The notes: generated from the sequence alone by a model not told the origin. A stretch of DNA of 18,244 bases from Acidobacteriaceae bacterium (GCA_030042915.1 JASHYS010000379.1:1-18244); one strand, 5' to 3'; shown: positions 8,490 through 16,425, counted from the stretch's first letter. Numbers and translations: made by a program.

Positions 8490-8520
8490 GCGACGGTGCG
8501 GGGGCAATGCCAGGCGGTTG

Positions 8521-9267
8521 CTACGAGCTGGCGCCGTGCTTTGAGCCGGACGCTTTGAGCACTGGGACGAGCGCAGGACGGGCCGGGGCGACCGTTGAAG
8601 GCGTACGCAGCAGCAACGGCTGCGCTGCAGGCGCCTGATGCATGGTGACGATCACGGCCTGCGACGGCCTGTTGCCCACACATCGATACGAGTGGGGTGT
8701 GCCGGCATCGAAGTAAACGGCATCGCCAGCCTCGAGCAGGGCTTCCTGGTCACCATGGCGCAGCGCAAGCTCGCCGGCGAGCACATAGAGAAACTCAAAA
8801 CCCGTGTGCACATGCGACTTGGGCTCGACGTGCGCGGCCAGGGGAACGAACTCGGCAAAATAAGGGTCCATGTGCCGATCAGGCACCATGTAGCCGAGAC
8901 TCTCAAAGGTATAGGTGGGCGGTTCCGCGCCGGTTTGCGGCATGCGCACGCGTTCTTTCTTGCGGTGCACGCGGAACATCGCCGCCGGTTCGTTCTCGAA
9001 GAAATAAGAAAGGTCCTTAGAGAAAACCATGGCGATGCGCGCCAGGTTGCGCAGCGTGGGTACTACCCGGCCGGTCTCCAACTGCGAGAGAAAGCTCGCT
9101 GAAAGTCCGGTGTGCTTGCCTAATTCGACCAGGCCCATGGACTTTTTGAGGCGCAGGCGACGGATGCGGTCGCCAATCCGCTTCTCAGTGATAAAACGCT
9201 CGGCGGTTTCGGTGTCCGCCAAGGTCTTATGCATCTCTTCGCCGCCCGCTTCAAGCCGATCGGTCAT
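8521..9267 (-). CDS. XRE-family transcriptional regulator with C-terminal cupin
   Basis: This 248-residue regulator combines a helix-turn-helix and a ligand-sensing cupin. Residues 31-90 form the XRE/Cro fold (GDRIRRLRLKKSMGLVELGKHTGLSASFLSQLETG). The cupin spans about 135-210, with H152, H154 and E158 of motif 1 and H192 of motif 2 (GDAVYFDAGTPHSY) all present, so metal or small-molecule binding is likely. Relatives such as PuuR and SutR control amine, amino-acid or sulfur metabolism. The tail after about 215 is Ala/Pro-rich. The start at ATG 9267 is supported by AAGAGGAG ending five bases upstream; ATG at residue 12 is an alternative. The gene is divergent from asnS and convergent with the M16 peptidase gene. 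Its targets and ligand are not evident. Confidence 0.9.
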   Translation of the reverse strand: MTDRLEAGGEEMHKTLADTETAERFITEKRIGDRIRRLRLKKSMGLVELGKHTGLSASFLSQLETGRVVPTLRNLARIAMVFSKDLSYFFENEPAAMFRVHRKKERVRMPQTGAEPPTYTFESLGYMVPDRHMDPYFAEFVPLAAHVEPKSHVHTGFEFLYVLAGELALRHGDQEALLEAGDAVYFDAGTPHSYRCVGNRPSQAVIVTMHQAPAAQPLLLRTPSTVAPARPALVPVLKASGSKHGASS

Positions 9268-9292
9268 TGCCTCTCCTCTTACTAGGATGCGC

Positions 9293-9327
9293 TTTATAAG
9301 TATTTGTTGTCCAGATCAAAATATTTT
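9293..9327 (-). promoter_or_regulatory. Candidate XRE-cupin promoter with palindromic operator
   Basis: Reading the minus strand, TTTTGA (9321-9316) and TATAAA (9298-9293) lie 17 bases apart and resemble -35 and -10 boxes for the regulator gene. The perfect 10-base palindrome AAAATATTTT (9318-9327) overlaps the -35, the position expected for an autorepressor site. A 10-base AT palindrome can also arise by chance. Confidence 0.35.
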
Positions 9328-9419
9328 CCCGTATGACGAAAGAAATCATGCCCATCGCCTGCCTTCGCTGAGCGCTGTATTCTGGAAAGTCCAATCCGCC
9401 CAGTAAGAAAGGAAGCAAG

Positions 9420-10787
9420 ATGCCCGACGAAGCAGCTTCAGCCGCCACCGAAACCGTAAAATCCGCTCCGCCTATTGCGACCATCGCAGAGATAGGCCGG
9501 CATGAGGGGCAAACCGTGACTTTGCGCGGGTGGCTCTATAACCTGCGCGAAAGTGGAAAGCTGCTTTTCCCTATCTTTCGTGACGGCACCGGATCCATTC
9601 AGGGCGTGGCGCACGTAAAAAGCGTCACGCCCGAAGTATTTGATGCGTTAAAAGGCCTGACGCAAGAGTCGTCGGTGATTGTGACCGGGAAAGTGCGGGC
9701 CGATAAGCGCGCCCCGGGGGGCTACGAACTGGATGTTGCGGATCTGGAGGTGGTGCAAAGAGTACCGGAATCGCAGCCGTATCCGATCACTCTGAAAGAG
9801 CATGGAGTGGATTTCCTGCAGGAGCTGCGCCATCTGTGGGTGCGCAGCCCGCGGCAATCGGCAATTCTGCGCATTCGCGCTGAGATCATGCGCACGGCGG
9901 CCGAGTACTTCGACATGAATGGGTACATCCGCACCGATCCGCCGATTTTGACGCCGGCTGCGTGCGAAGGAACATCGACGCTGTTTCCCGTGGATTACTT
10001 CGGCGATCCTGCCTACCTGACGCAGAGCGGGCAGCTTTATGTGGAGGCGACGGCGCTGGCCCTGGGCAAGGTCTACAGCTTCGGTCCGACCTTCCGCGCC
10101 GAAAAGTCGAAGACGCGGCGGCACCTGACGGAATTCTGGATGGTCGAGCCGGAGGTCGCCTTTATGGACCTCGACGGGCTGATGGAACTGGCTGAGAACT
10201 ACATTTCGCACATTGTGCAAAGCGTGCTGAAGAATCGCGCGGCGGAATTGCAGGTGATCGGGCGTGACCTGGCGAAACTCGAAACGGTAAAGCCGCCGTT
10301 TCCCAGGCTGCGTTATGACGAAGCGGTGGAACTGCTGAACCAGGCGCACAAGAATGGGCAATTGGAGCAGCCGTTCGAGTATGGCAACGATTTCGGCTCT
10401 CCCGATGAAACGTGGCTGAGCAGCCAGTTTGATCGGCCGGTGATGGTGCACCGGTACCCGGCGGACGTGAAGGCGTTCTACATGGAGCCGGACCCGAAGG
10501 ATCCGCGCTACGCGCTGTGCGTCGATGTATTGGCGCCGGAGGGTTACGGCGAGATTATCGGAGGGTCGCAGCGTGTGTCGAGCTACGAATTGCTGAGCGA
10601 GCGCATCGACCAGCACAAGCTGCCGCGGCAGGCATTTGAATGGTACCTTGACCTGCGCCGCTACGGCAGCGTCCCGCACGCTGGCTTCGGCATGGGCATC
10701 GAACGCGTGGTGTCGTGGATCTGCGCACTCGACCATGTGCGCGAGACAATTCCCTTCCCGCGCATGCTGCACAGGATGTATCCCTAG
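9420..10787 (+). CDS. asnS: Asparaginyl-tRNA synthetase
   Basis: AsnRS charges tRNA-Asn with asparagine in the cytoplasm. The 455-residue product has an N-terminal OB-fold anticodon-binding domain (about 20-120, [18 protein letters not shown]) and a class II catalytic core. Motif 2 is [20 protein letters not shown] (221-240), followed by MVEPEVAF, which is typical of AsnRS rather than AspRS. Motif 3 is [10 protein letters not shown] (about 422-431), and the end [11 protein letters not shown] is also AsnRS-like. The shortish catalytic core and C-terminus look complete. AAAGGAAG at 9408-9415 is a good Shine-Dalgarno, so ATG 9420 is well supported. A -10-like TATTCT lies at 9378-9383. Presence of asnS implies direct tRNA-Asn charging, not only transamidation. 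Confidence 0.95.
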   Translation: MPDEAASAATETVKSAPPIATIAEIGRHEGQTVTLRGWLYNLRESGKLLFPIFRDGTGSIQGVAHVKSVTPEVFDALKGLTQESSVIVTGKVRADKRAPGGYELDVADLEVVQRVPESQPYPITLKEHGVDFLQELRHLWVRSPRQSAILRIRAEIMRTAAEYFDMNGYIRTDPPILTPAACEGTSTLFPVDYFGDPAYLTQSGQLYVEATALALGKVYSFGPTFRAEKSKTRRHLTEFWMVEPEVAFMDLDGLMELAENYISHIVQSVLKNRAAELQVIGRDLAKLETVKPPFPRLRYDEAVELLNQAHKNGQLEQPFEYGNDFGSPDETWLSSQFDRPVMVHRYPADVKAFYMEPDPKDPRYALCVDVLAPEGYGEIIGGSQRVSSYELLSERIDQHKLPRQAFEWYLDLRRYGSVPHAGFGMGIERVVSWICALDHVRETIPFPRMLHRMYP

Positions 10788-10817
10788 CCACCCCAGCGAC
10801 GAAGACCTGTCCATGGG

Positions 10818-10875
10818 GGACCCTCCGGGTGTGCAGGGAGCAAGGAAGCGAGGGAGCTGTCAGCGCGGAGGGTCC
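10818..10875. repeat. 10-bp perfect inverted repeat between asnS and the zinc-ribbon gene
   Basis: GGACCCTCCG (10818-10827) is the exact reverse complement of CGGAGGGTCC (10866-10875), separated by 38 purine-rich bases. Those bases contain a direct repeat of AGGGAGC (10835-10841 and 10851-10857). No T-run follows. It lies 31 bases past the asnS stop and 44 before the next ATG. It may be an mRNA-processing or attenuation structure, or a copy of a dispersed palindromic element. Confidence 0.5.
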
Positions 10876-10918
10876 AACTGTTCCTGTGCCTGCCGGATGA
10901 CGTAGACTTTTGTCACGG

Positions 10919-11704
10919 ATGCAAGCGCTGATTGAAACCCTCGTAAAGCTGCAGAGTATAGAGCTCGATCGCGCGCGTGTGAACCAGGAGCTGCGCGCGC
11001 TGCCCGCGGAGACAGCCAAGGCGCAGGCGGCGCTGGCAGCAGCGGAACGCGAGTCAACCGAAGCTTCGAACGTGCTGAGCCGCGAGGACTCAGTGCGCTC
11101 GCGCCTCGAGCGCGAAATCGATGCGCACAAGCAGAAGGCGGCGCGGTTTCGCGCTCAGCTCGACTCGGTGAACACTCCCGAACAGGCCGTGGCAATTGAG
11201 CACGAAATCAATTTCGCCGCCAAGGAGACCGATCGGCTGGAGAATGAAGAGTACGCGAGCCTGGAACGCACTGAGAAGCAAGAGGCGGCACTTGCGCAGG
11301 CACGCGTTGAAGTGGAGCGGTTTGCGGCCGAGGTTGAAGCGGCACGCGCCAGCGTGGCTGCCCGCCAGCAGCAATTGAACGCTGAGCTTGCCGCGCTCGA
11401 TGCTGCTCGCGCGTCGGTGCGTGGGACGCTGGATGAAAGTTGGCTGGCGCGGTTCGACCGCATCGCCGCAGTGCGCGGAACCGCTATCGTCAGAGCCGAG
11501 AATCAGCAGTGCATGGGATGCCGCATGGGCGTGCGCCCGCAGACGTGGAACGAGCTGCGCGAGGGCGAACTGCTGGCCTGCGACAGTTGCAGCCGGCTGC
11601 TGTACTGGGATCCGGCGATGGCTCCGGCGCCCAAGGAGCCGCAACCCGAGATGGTTCCCGGCGCAGGGCGAGCCCCGCGCAAACCGAGGCAGGCCGAGGC
11701 CTGA
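10919..11704 (+). CDS. Coiled-coil protein with C-terminal C4 zinc ribbon
   Basis: This 261-residue protein belongs to the widespread zf-RING_7/C4-type zinc-ribbon family (structural relatives include chlamydial CT398/CdsZ). Residues about 1-170 are almost purely helical heptads rich in Ala, Glu, Arg and Gln, predicting a long antiparallel coiled-coil hairpin. The central segment [15 protein letters not shown] matches the family's conserved turn. The zinc ribbon has CMGC (198-201) and CDSC (221-224) around a conserved [11 protein letters not shown]. The tail is Pro/Arg-rich. The molecular role is not settled for most members. I use ATG 10919 because [15 protein letters not shown] aligns with the usual family start; a TTG at 10910 would add three residues. 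There is no clear Shine-Dalgarno for either. Confidence 0.85.
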   Translation: MQALIETLVKLQSIELDRARVNQELRALPAETAKAQAALAAAERESTEASNVLSREDSVRSRLEREIDAHKQKAARFRAQLDSVNTPEQAVAIEHEINFAAKETDRLENEEYASLERTEKQEAALAQARVEVERFAAEVEAARASVAARQQQLNAELAALDAARASVRGTLDESWLARFDRIAAVRGTAIVRAENQQCMGCRMGVRPQTWNELREGELLACDSCSRLLYWDPAMAPAPKEPQPEMVPGAGRAPRKPRQAEA

Positions 11705-11733
11705 CGGCGAGATTGTCCCGCCAAACGCATCCC

Positions 11734-12642
11734 ATGCCCAGCCGACGAGATTTTCTTGCCAAGGCCGCTGCCAGCGCGTTCGCATTTCCACTGCTCTCAT
11801 CCAAAGGGCAAGAGCGCGGGACGGCACGGCTGTTGATTGATTCGCACGTGCACGTTTTCGCGCGCGATGCGAGGTTTCCCTTCGCGACGGGAGCGCACCC
11901 GCCAGCGCAAGACGCGCCGGTGGAGATGCTTCTTGGGCTGATGCGCACGAATGGGGTCGCGCGGACGGTCATCATCCAGGTGATTCACTACCGCTGGGAC
12001 AACAGCTACCTGTTGAACGTCCTCAAGCGTTATCGGGGCACATTCCAGGGGGTTTGCCGGGTGAACCCTGAGGACCCCGGTGCGCCGGACGAATTGAGCC
12101 GGTTGACTGAGGAGGGGTTTCGCGGCGTCCGGCTGAGCCCCGCAGCCGATGCGTCGGGCGACTGGATTCGCGGCCCGCTGATGCGGCCTCTTTGGCGGCG
12201 GTGCACCCAGCTGAAGGTGCCCATGACCCTCCTCGCGCCGGTGACGCGAATGCTCGATCTTGTGCCTCTTATCGAGGCGAACCCCGAGCTGACGGTGGTG
12301 ATCGATCACATGGCCGACTGCCCAGTGGACCGGCCCGACCTGCTGAAGCTGCTTCTCGACCTGGCGCGCTACCCGCGCGTGTTTGTCAAAATCTCGCACA
12401 TGTGGTCCCTGTCGAAGCAGCCTTATCCTTACGCGGACGCGCAGGACCAAGTGAAGCGCATTCTGGCAAGCTTTGGCGCCCAGCGGCTGATGTGGGCCAC
12501 AGACTGGCCGGTCTCTCTGGCACAGCTTCCCTACGGAAAAATCGTAGAGCTGTATCGCGATCACATGAACTTTTTCACGCCCCAGGAGCGTGAAGAGATT
12601 CTTTCGAAGACCGTGCAGCGGGTTTGGCCGTTTGGACTGTAA
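11734..12642 (+). CDS. Tat-signal amidohydrolase (amidohydrolase_2 family)
   Basis: The product is a 302-residue TIM-barrel metal-dependent hydrolase of the amidohydrolase_2 type, the group holding 2-pyrone-4,6-dicarboxylate lactonase and sugar-lactone hydrolases. The N-terminus SRRDFLAKAAASAFAF (residues 3-18) is a textbook twin-arginine signal, so export as a folded enzyme through Tat is predicted. Barrel landmarks are DSHVHVF (H38, H40), RGVRLSP, IDHMADCP (H192), and WATDWP with the metal or catalytic D257. Length is normal for the family. Substrate is unknown; lactone or carboxylate ring opening is plausible from relatives. The gene starts 29 bases after the zinc-ribbon gene on the same strand. 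ATG 11734 is chosen because it places the RR motif at residues 4-5; the longer upstream frame only overlaps the previous gene. Confidence 0.86.
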   Translation: MPSRRDFLAKAAASAFAFPLLSSKGQERGTARLLIDSHVHVFARDARFPFATGAHPPAQDAPVEMLLGLMRTNGVARTVIIQVIHYRWDNSYLLNVLKRYRGTFQGVCRVNPEDPGAPDELSRLTEEGFRGVRLSPAADASGDWIRGPLMRPLWRRCTQLKVPMTLLAPVTRMLDLVPLIEANPELTVVIDHMADCPVDRPDLLKLLLDLARYPRVFVKISHMWSLSKQPYPYADAQDQVKRILASFGAQRLMWATDWPVSLAQLPYGKIVELYRDHMNFFTPQEREEILSKTVQRVWPFGL

Positions 12643-12686
12643 AAGGCTTTTCCTGTTTTGCTAACCTTTTTTTGAAGGCATTCTGC

Positions 12687-12691
12687 GGGAG
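12687..12691 (+). promoter_or_regulatory. Shine-Dalgarno fixing the GTG start of the nucleotidase gene
   Basis: GGGAG lies seven bases before GTG 12699 and immediately precedes the conserved LRICVDMDE start of the nucleotidase domain. This favours GTG 12699 over the in-frame ATG at 12624, which lies inside the previous gene. Confidence 0.6.
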
Positions 12692-12698
12692 CAGTTCT

Positions 12699-13253
12699 GT
12701 GCTGCGCATCTGTGTCGATATGGATGAGGTAATGGCGGACACGCTCTCAGAGCACATTCGCCGCTACAACCAGACCTTTGACGAGGATGTGACCACCGAG
12801 GATCTGGCCGGCAAGGGATTGTGGGAGATTACGCCCCTCGACCGGCAAGCGCAACTGCGCGCCTTTCTCGACGCCGAGGATTTCTTTGAGGACCTGCCGC
12901 TGATGCCTGATGCGCAGCCGGTGCTGAAGGATCTCTCGGCGCGCTTCGAGATCTTCATCGCCACGCAGGCCATGGCCGTGCCCAATTCGCTGGGCCCGAA
13001 ATATCGCTGGCTGCAGCGCCACTTCCCTTTCATTCCCCCCACTCACTATGTTTTCTGCGGCAACAAGAGCATTCTTCGCGCCGATTACCTCATCGATGAT
13101 CAGCCCAAGAACCTGTTGCGCTTCAATGGGCAAGGATTGCTTTACACCGCGCCGCACAATGTGTCGGCGACCGGGTTTGTGCGCGTGAACAACTGGCGAG
13201 AGGTGGCGGTGTATTTTGCCGCTGAGCCGAGTGAAGCGGAGGAACCCGCCTGA
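12699..13253 (+). CDS. 5'(3')-deoxyribonucleotidase, NT5C type
   Basis: This 184-residue HAD-superfamily phosphatase is of the NT5C type, expected to dephosphorylate (deoxy)nucleoside monophosphates in the cytosol. Motif I is DMDEVMADT, with nucleophile D7 and acid/base D9. Motif II is T89 in IFIATQAM. K123 (CGNKSIL) and the paired aspartates D133-D134 (LIDDQPKN) supply motifs III and IV. Size matches small bacterial NT5C proteins. No signal peptide is seen from the GTG start, unlike both flanking hydrolases. It sits 56 bases after the amidohydrolase gene and just before the metallophosphoesterase gene, in the same orientation. Nucleotide preference cannot be inferred. Confidence 0.85.
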   Translation: MLRICVDMDEVMADTLSEHIRRYNQTFDEDVTTEDLAGKGLWEITPLDRQAQLRAFLDAEDFFEDLPLMPDAQPVLKDLSARFEIFIATQAMAVPNSLGPKYRWLQRHFPFIPPTHYVFCGNKSILRADYLIDDQPKNLLRFNGQGLLYTAPHNVSATGFVRVNNWREVAVYFAAEPSEAEEPA

Positions 13254-13322
13254 AGATGCGGCTTGGCGCGTGCGCCTCGTGCTGCATTGGCGCGCGAGGA
13301 TGGAATTCCGATACCATGGAGT

Positions 13323-14213
13323 GTGATTGTTTCTTCTTCTCCCCCTTCCAAGGCACGCATCACGCGTCGCCAGTTTCTCACCGCGGGCGCGTGCGCCGCG
13401 GGCGCCCTGGCGCTTTATGCGGGCGAGATCGAGCGGCATTGGATCGAAATCACGCGCCACGAGGTATTGATCCCCGGCTTGTCCTCAGCTTTTGACGGTT
13501 TCCGCGTTGCACAACTCAGCGACATCCACATGGACGAGTTCACGGAGCCGTTTTTTGTGCGCGACGCCGTGAGCCACATCAATGCCTTGAATCCGGATGC
13601 CGTGTTCTTGACCGGAGACTTTGTCTCAGCGGGTTTAGGGCCCAGGAAGTTCGCCGTGGGTGCGGGGTGGCAATGCGCTAACCTGCTCAATGCACTCACA
13701 TGCCGCGAGCGTTATGCCATACTCGGAAACCATGACATGATGATCGGCGCAAGAGAGGTGACCGAGGCGCTCCAGAGCAACGGCATGACGGTGCTCCACA
13801 ATAGCTGGCTGGCCGTGGAGCGGCCGGGCGGGCGGTTTTGGCTGTGCGGAGTCGCCGATCCGGTGGAGGGCTTTCCGCGTCCCGACGAAGCGATTCCCCC
13901 ATCGATCCGCAATGTGGCAAACGAACCCATCGTCCTGATGTGCCACGCGCCCGACTATGCCGACGAGTTGCTGACGCTGCCGTCGGGGCAGGCGGTCTCG
14001 TTGATGCTGACCGGCCATACGCACGGGGGCCAGGTTCGGTTTCCTTTTGTGGGTGCGCTTGACCTTCCGGAAATGGGCAGGAAATACGTAGAAGGCTGGT
14101 TCCGGCTGGGCCACATGCAGCTTTACGTGAATCGCGGCATCGGCACGGTGGGCGTTCCCTTCCGGTTCAACTGTCCGCCGGAAATCTCGCTGTTGACATT
14201 GCGCGCGGCATGA
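13323..14213 (+). CDS. Tat-signal calcineurin-like metallophosphoesterase (YkuE/YaeI-like)
   Basis: The product is a 296-residue (from GTG) binuclear-metal phosphoesterase. All signature blocks are present: LSDIHMDEF (D67, H69), LTGDFVS (D99), LGNHD (135-138), H208 in MCHAPD, and LTGHTHGGQ (H232, H234). The N-terminus ARITRRQFLTAGACAAGALAL is a twin-arginine signal, with RR at residues 15-16. Bacillus subtilis YkuE is a known Tat-exported member of this group, so an extracytoplasmic phosphatase acting on a cell-envelope or phospholipid substrate is a reasonable expectation. The start is uncertain: GTG 13323 gives a compact Tat signal, while TTG 13263 adds 20 residues; neither has a strong Shine-Dalgarno. 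The gene is convergent with pmbA, 27 bases apart. Confidence 0.88.
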   Translation: MIVSSSPPSKARITRRQFLTAGACAAGALALYAGEIERHWIEITRHEVLIPGLSSAFDGFRVAQLSDIHMDEFTEPFFVRDAVSHINALNPDAVFLTGDFVSAGLGPRKFAVGAGWQCANLLNALTCRERYAILGNHDMMIGAREVTEALQSNGMTVLHNSWLAVERPGGRFWLCGVADPVEGFPRPDEAIPPSIRNVANEPIVLMCHAPDYADELLTLPSGQAVSLMLTGHTHGGQVRFPFVGALDLPEMGRKYVEGWFRLGHMQLYVNRGIGTVGVPFRFNCPPEISLLTLRAA

Positions 14214-14240
14214 AACGCAGATGGCTCAACGGCCGGCGAC

Positions 14241-15638
14241 TCAGGTCCCGGCAATCATCATTCCGTCGATGCGCAATGTGGGCGAAGCCACGGAGCCGCG
14301 AAAAACCAGGTCATTGCCAATAGCCGTGACATTGAGCAGCATCTCGGCGAGGTTGCCGGCAATCGTCACTTCTTCCACGGCATGGGTGAGTTGGCCGTTC
14401 TCGATCCAGAGGCCGGTAGCGCCGCGCGAGTAGTCGCCCGTGACGAGATTGACGCCGAAGCCCATCAGGCCGGTGACGTAGAGGCCGGCGCGGACGTTGC
14501 GGAGGATTTCGTCGGGCGTGAGGCTGCCGGGCTCGACATAAAGGTTGCCGCAGCCGATTCCCGGGGTTCCCGCCAGACCGCGCGCGGCGTTGTGCGTAGA
14601 CCTCATGCCCAGCTTGCGCGCGGTGTAGGTGTTCAGCAGGTAATTGCGAAGGATCCCGCTTTCGACAACCGGTGTGCGCAGTGATGGAAGGCCTTCGTCG
14701 TCGAAAGGCGAAGTGCCGAAACCGCCCGTGCCGTTGGGCAGAATCATGGTGTTGTCGTCGACGATGGTCAAACCGGGTGCGGCGACGGCGCGGTCAAGTT
14801 TTCCGGCAAGATACGAAGCGCTGCGCCAGATAGCATCGCCTGAAGCGGCGTCGAAGACCGAACCGACCAGGGATCGGGCTGTTTCGGGCGCGAATACGAT
14901 GGGAACGCGTTGCGTTGGAACGCGCCTGGCTCCCAAACGGCGCAGCGTTCGGCGCGCGGCCTCCTGGCCCACATCTTCGGGAGACTCGAGATACGCGAAG
15001 CTCCGTGCGCTCGACCACCAGCCGTCACGCTGCATCTGGCCGTTGGCATCTTTGGCCAAAGGCGAAGCGGAGACAGCAGCGTAGCTGGTGCGATAACCGC
15101 CTACGAAGCCGCGAGAATTGGCAAGAGCTCTTCGGCCCGTAGAGGCATCGAAGCTGCCGCCATCGGAGTTGGTGATGCGCGGGTCGGCAGCCAGCGCCGC
15201 GGCTTCAGCGCGCTGCGCCCACGCAATGCGTTCCGGACCGGGAAGCGAATACACGTCGTCGAAATAGAGGTGCAGGTCGCCGGGGATCGACCCGAATTCG
15301 CCGGGCTCGGGCAGGCCGGCGAAGGGATCTTCTTCAGTGACGCGAGCCAGCGCCAAGGCGCCGTCGACGAGTTGGCGAATTCCGTCTGCTGAGAGATCGC
15401 TGGTGGAAGCCGAACCCGAGTGTTTACCGAGGAAGACGCGTAAACCCAGCCCGCGCGAGCCGGATTCCTTCAGCGTCTCCACCTCGCCCATGCGTACGTT
15501 GACGCTGAACTCATCGCCCTCGCGCGCCACGGCCTCGGCGTCGGTTGCGCCGGCCTTCATGGCCATGGCAACCACATCGGCAGTGAGAGATTCCAGGTCG
15601 AGAGCGGATTCGGTGAGTGGGGCGGCAGGGTCGCGCAT
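14241..15638 (-). CDS. pmbA: TldD/PmbA-family protein, TldE (PmbA) type
   Basis: This 465-residue cytoplasmic protein is of the PmbA/TldE type, the non-catalytic partner that with TldD forms a heterodimeric metalloprotease. In E. coli that enzyme trims the microcin B17 precursor and degrades CcdA. Family features include RMGEVETLKESGSRGLGLRVF near residues 49-69, the central PIVFAPETARSLV, DDEGLPSLRTPVVESGIL, and the end MGFGVNLVTGDYSRGATGLWIENG. The HExxxH zinc motif of TldD is absent (ETARSL at that point), which fits TldE. No tldD lies in the window. It is 66 bases downstream of the Crp/Fnr gene on the same strand and may be co-transcribed with it. The start ATG 15638 has no other close candidate. 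Confidence 0.92.
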   Translation of the reverse strand: MRDPAAPLTESALDLESLTADVVAMAMKAGATDAEAVAREGDEFSVNVRMGEVETLKESGSRGLGLRVFLGKHSGSASTSDLSADGIRQLVDGALALARVTEEDPFAGLPEPGEFGSIPGDLHLYFDDVYSLPGPERIAWAQRAEAAALAADPRITNSDGGSFDASTGRRALANSRGFVGGYRTSYAAVSASPLAKDANGQMQRDGWWSSARSFAYLESPEDVGQEAARRTLRRLGARRVPTQRVPIVFAPETARSLVGSVFDAASGDAIWRSASYLAGKLDRAVAAPGLTIVDDNTMILPNGTGGFGTSPFDDEGLPSLRTPVVESGILRNYLLNTYTARKLGMRSTHNAARGLAGTPGIGCGNLYVEPGSLTPDEILRNVRAGLYVTGLMGFGVNLVTGDYSRGATGLWIENGQLTHAVEEVTIAGNLAEMLLNVTAIGNDLVFRGSVASPTLRIDGMMIAGT

Positions 15639-15704
15639 GTCCTCAAGCTATCAAAGGCAGTACGCGGAGTTTGCTGAGAAGTCCCGAACGATGTCAGGAG
15701 AGCT

Positions 15705-16418
15705 TTATGCGGTCAGCCGCTCGAGCTGGTCGGGCTTGAGGATGGTGAGACTGGTGCCCTTGATGGCGATCCACTGGTCGCGGCGGAACTGATTGAGGAG
15801 CCGCGTGACGGTTTCGCGCGAGGTGCCGGCCATGTTGGCGATCTCTTCGTGGGTCAGGGCCATGGTGAAGCGGATTTCCGGCTTGCCGTTGGCAGCGGCC
15901 CGGCCCCAATCGAGCAGCAAGCGCGCCAGCCGTCCCGCAGCCGAGCCGGAAAGGGCCAGGCGCTTGGCATCATGAAAAACCGTGAGGTATTCGCCGGAAA
16001 GTGATTGCGCCGCGTGCATGGAAGCAATGCCGTGACGGCCCAGAAACTCAACGAACTCCTGCTTGCGCACCGTTTTCACCTGACAGGGCTCGATGGCTTC
16101 GGCGGTGACTTCGTGAGGCACGTTGGCCAGGACTGCGCTCAGACCCATCACGTCGCCGGGCCCGGCAATCTTGAGGATCATGGTCTTGCCGTCGCGCGAG
16201 GTGGAGGAGATTTTGACTTGTCCGAAACAGATGACAAAAACGTTACGCGCCGGATCGCCCTCAGAAAACAGTTTGGCGCCACGGGCGTGGCTCATCATGA
16301 TGCCAATCTGGTCGTAATCGGCCAGAGCCTCCGGTGTGAGATTGCAAAACATGCGTAGATGGCGATGCTCGCAATTCAGGCAATCTTCCGGAGGGTGATG
16401 CGAGTGGAACCCGGCCAT
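15705..16418 (-). CDS. Crp/Fnr-family transcriptional regulator with N-terminal cysteine cluster
   Basis: The 237-residue regulator has an effector domain (about 28-150) and a C-terminal winged helix. The recognition helix GTSRETVTRLLNQF keeps the R, E and R that in E. coli CRP contact TGTGA half-sites, so a CRP-like operator is predicted. The effector domain lacks the cAMP-binding GELG and RS/RT residues (GDVMGLSAV, PHEVTAEA), so canonical cAMP binding is unlikely. Cysteines C13, C16 and C25 (CLNC...FC) plus C112, at the place of the fourth FNR ligand (C122), could hold an Fe-S cluster; the C-x2-C-x8-C spacing differs from E. coli FNR (x2, x5). AAGGG seven bases before ATG 16418 supports the start. 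It lies between the helix-less paralogue and pmbA. Confidence 0.9.
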   Translation of the reverse strand: MAGFHSHHPPEDCLNCEHRHLRMFCNLTPEALADYDQIGIMMSHARGAKLFSEGDPARNVFVICFGQVKISSTSRDGKTMILKIAGPGDVMGLSAVLANVPHEVTAEAIEPCQVKTVRKQEFVEFLGRHGIASMHAAQSLSGEYLTVFHDAKRLALSGSAAGRLARLLLDWGRAAANGKPEIRFTMALTHEEIANMAGTSRETVTRLLNQFRRDQWIAIKGTSLTILKPDQLERLTA

Positions 16419-16425
16419 ACCAGTG

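Noticed and set aside
7257..8507. Long minus-strand open frame opposite the M16 peptidase gene
   Set aside because: Arg/His-rich composition with no recognisable domain; the plus strand encodes a complete, motif-bearing peptidase.
9648..10814. Minus-strand open frame of about 390 codons opposite asnS
   Set aside because: Shadow frame; asnS is complete with all class II motifs on the plus strand.
12641..12673. Possible terminator: AAAAGG paired with CCTTTT, followed by a T-run
   Set aside because: The stem is only 6 bp and AT-rich with an 18-base loop; the downstream nucleotidase gene starts within 30 bases. Too weak to call.
12624..12698. Upstream in-frame ATG for the nucleotidase, adding 25 residues
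   Set aside because: It overlaps the preceding gene and the extension is not family-like; GTG 12699 has a well-spaced Shine-Dalgarno and begins right at the conserved domain.
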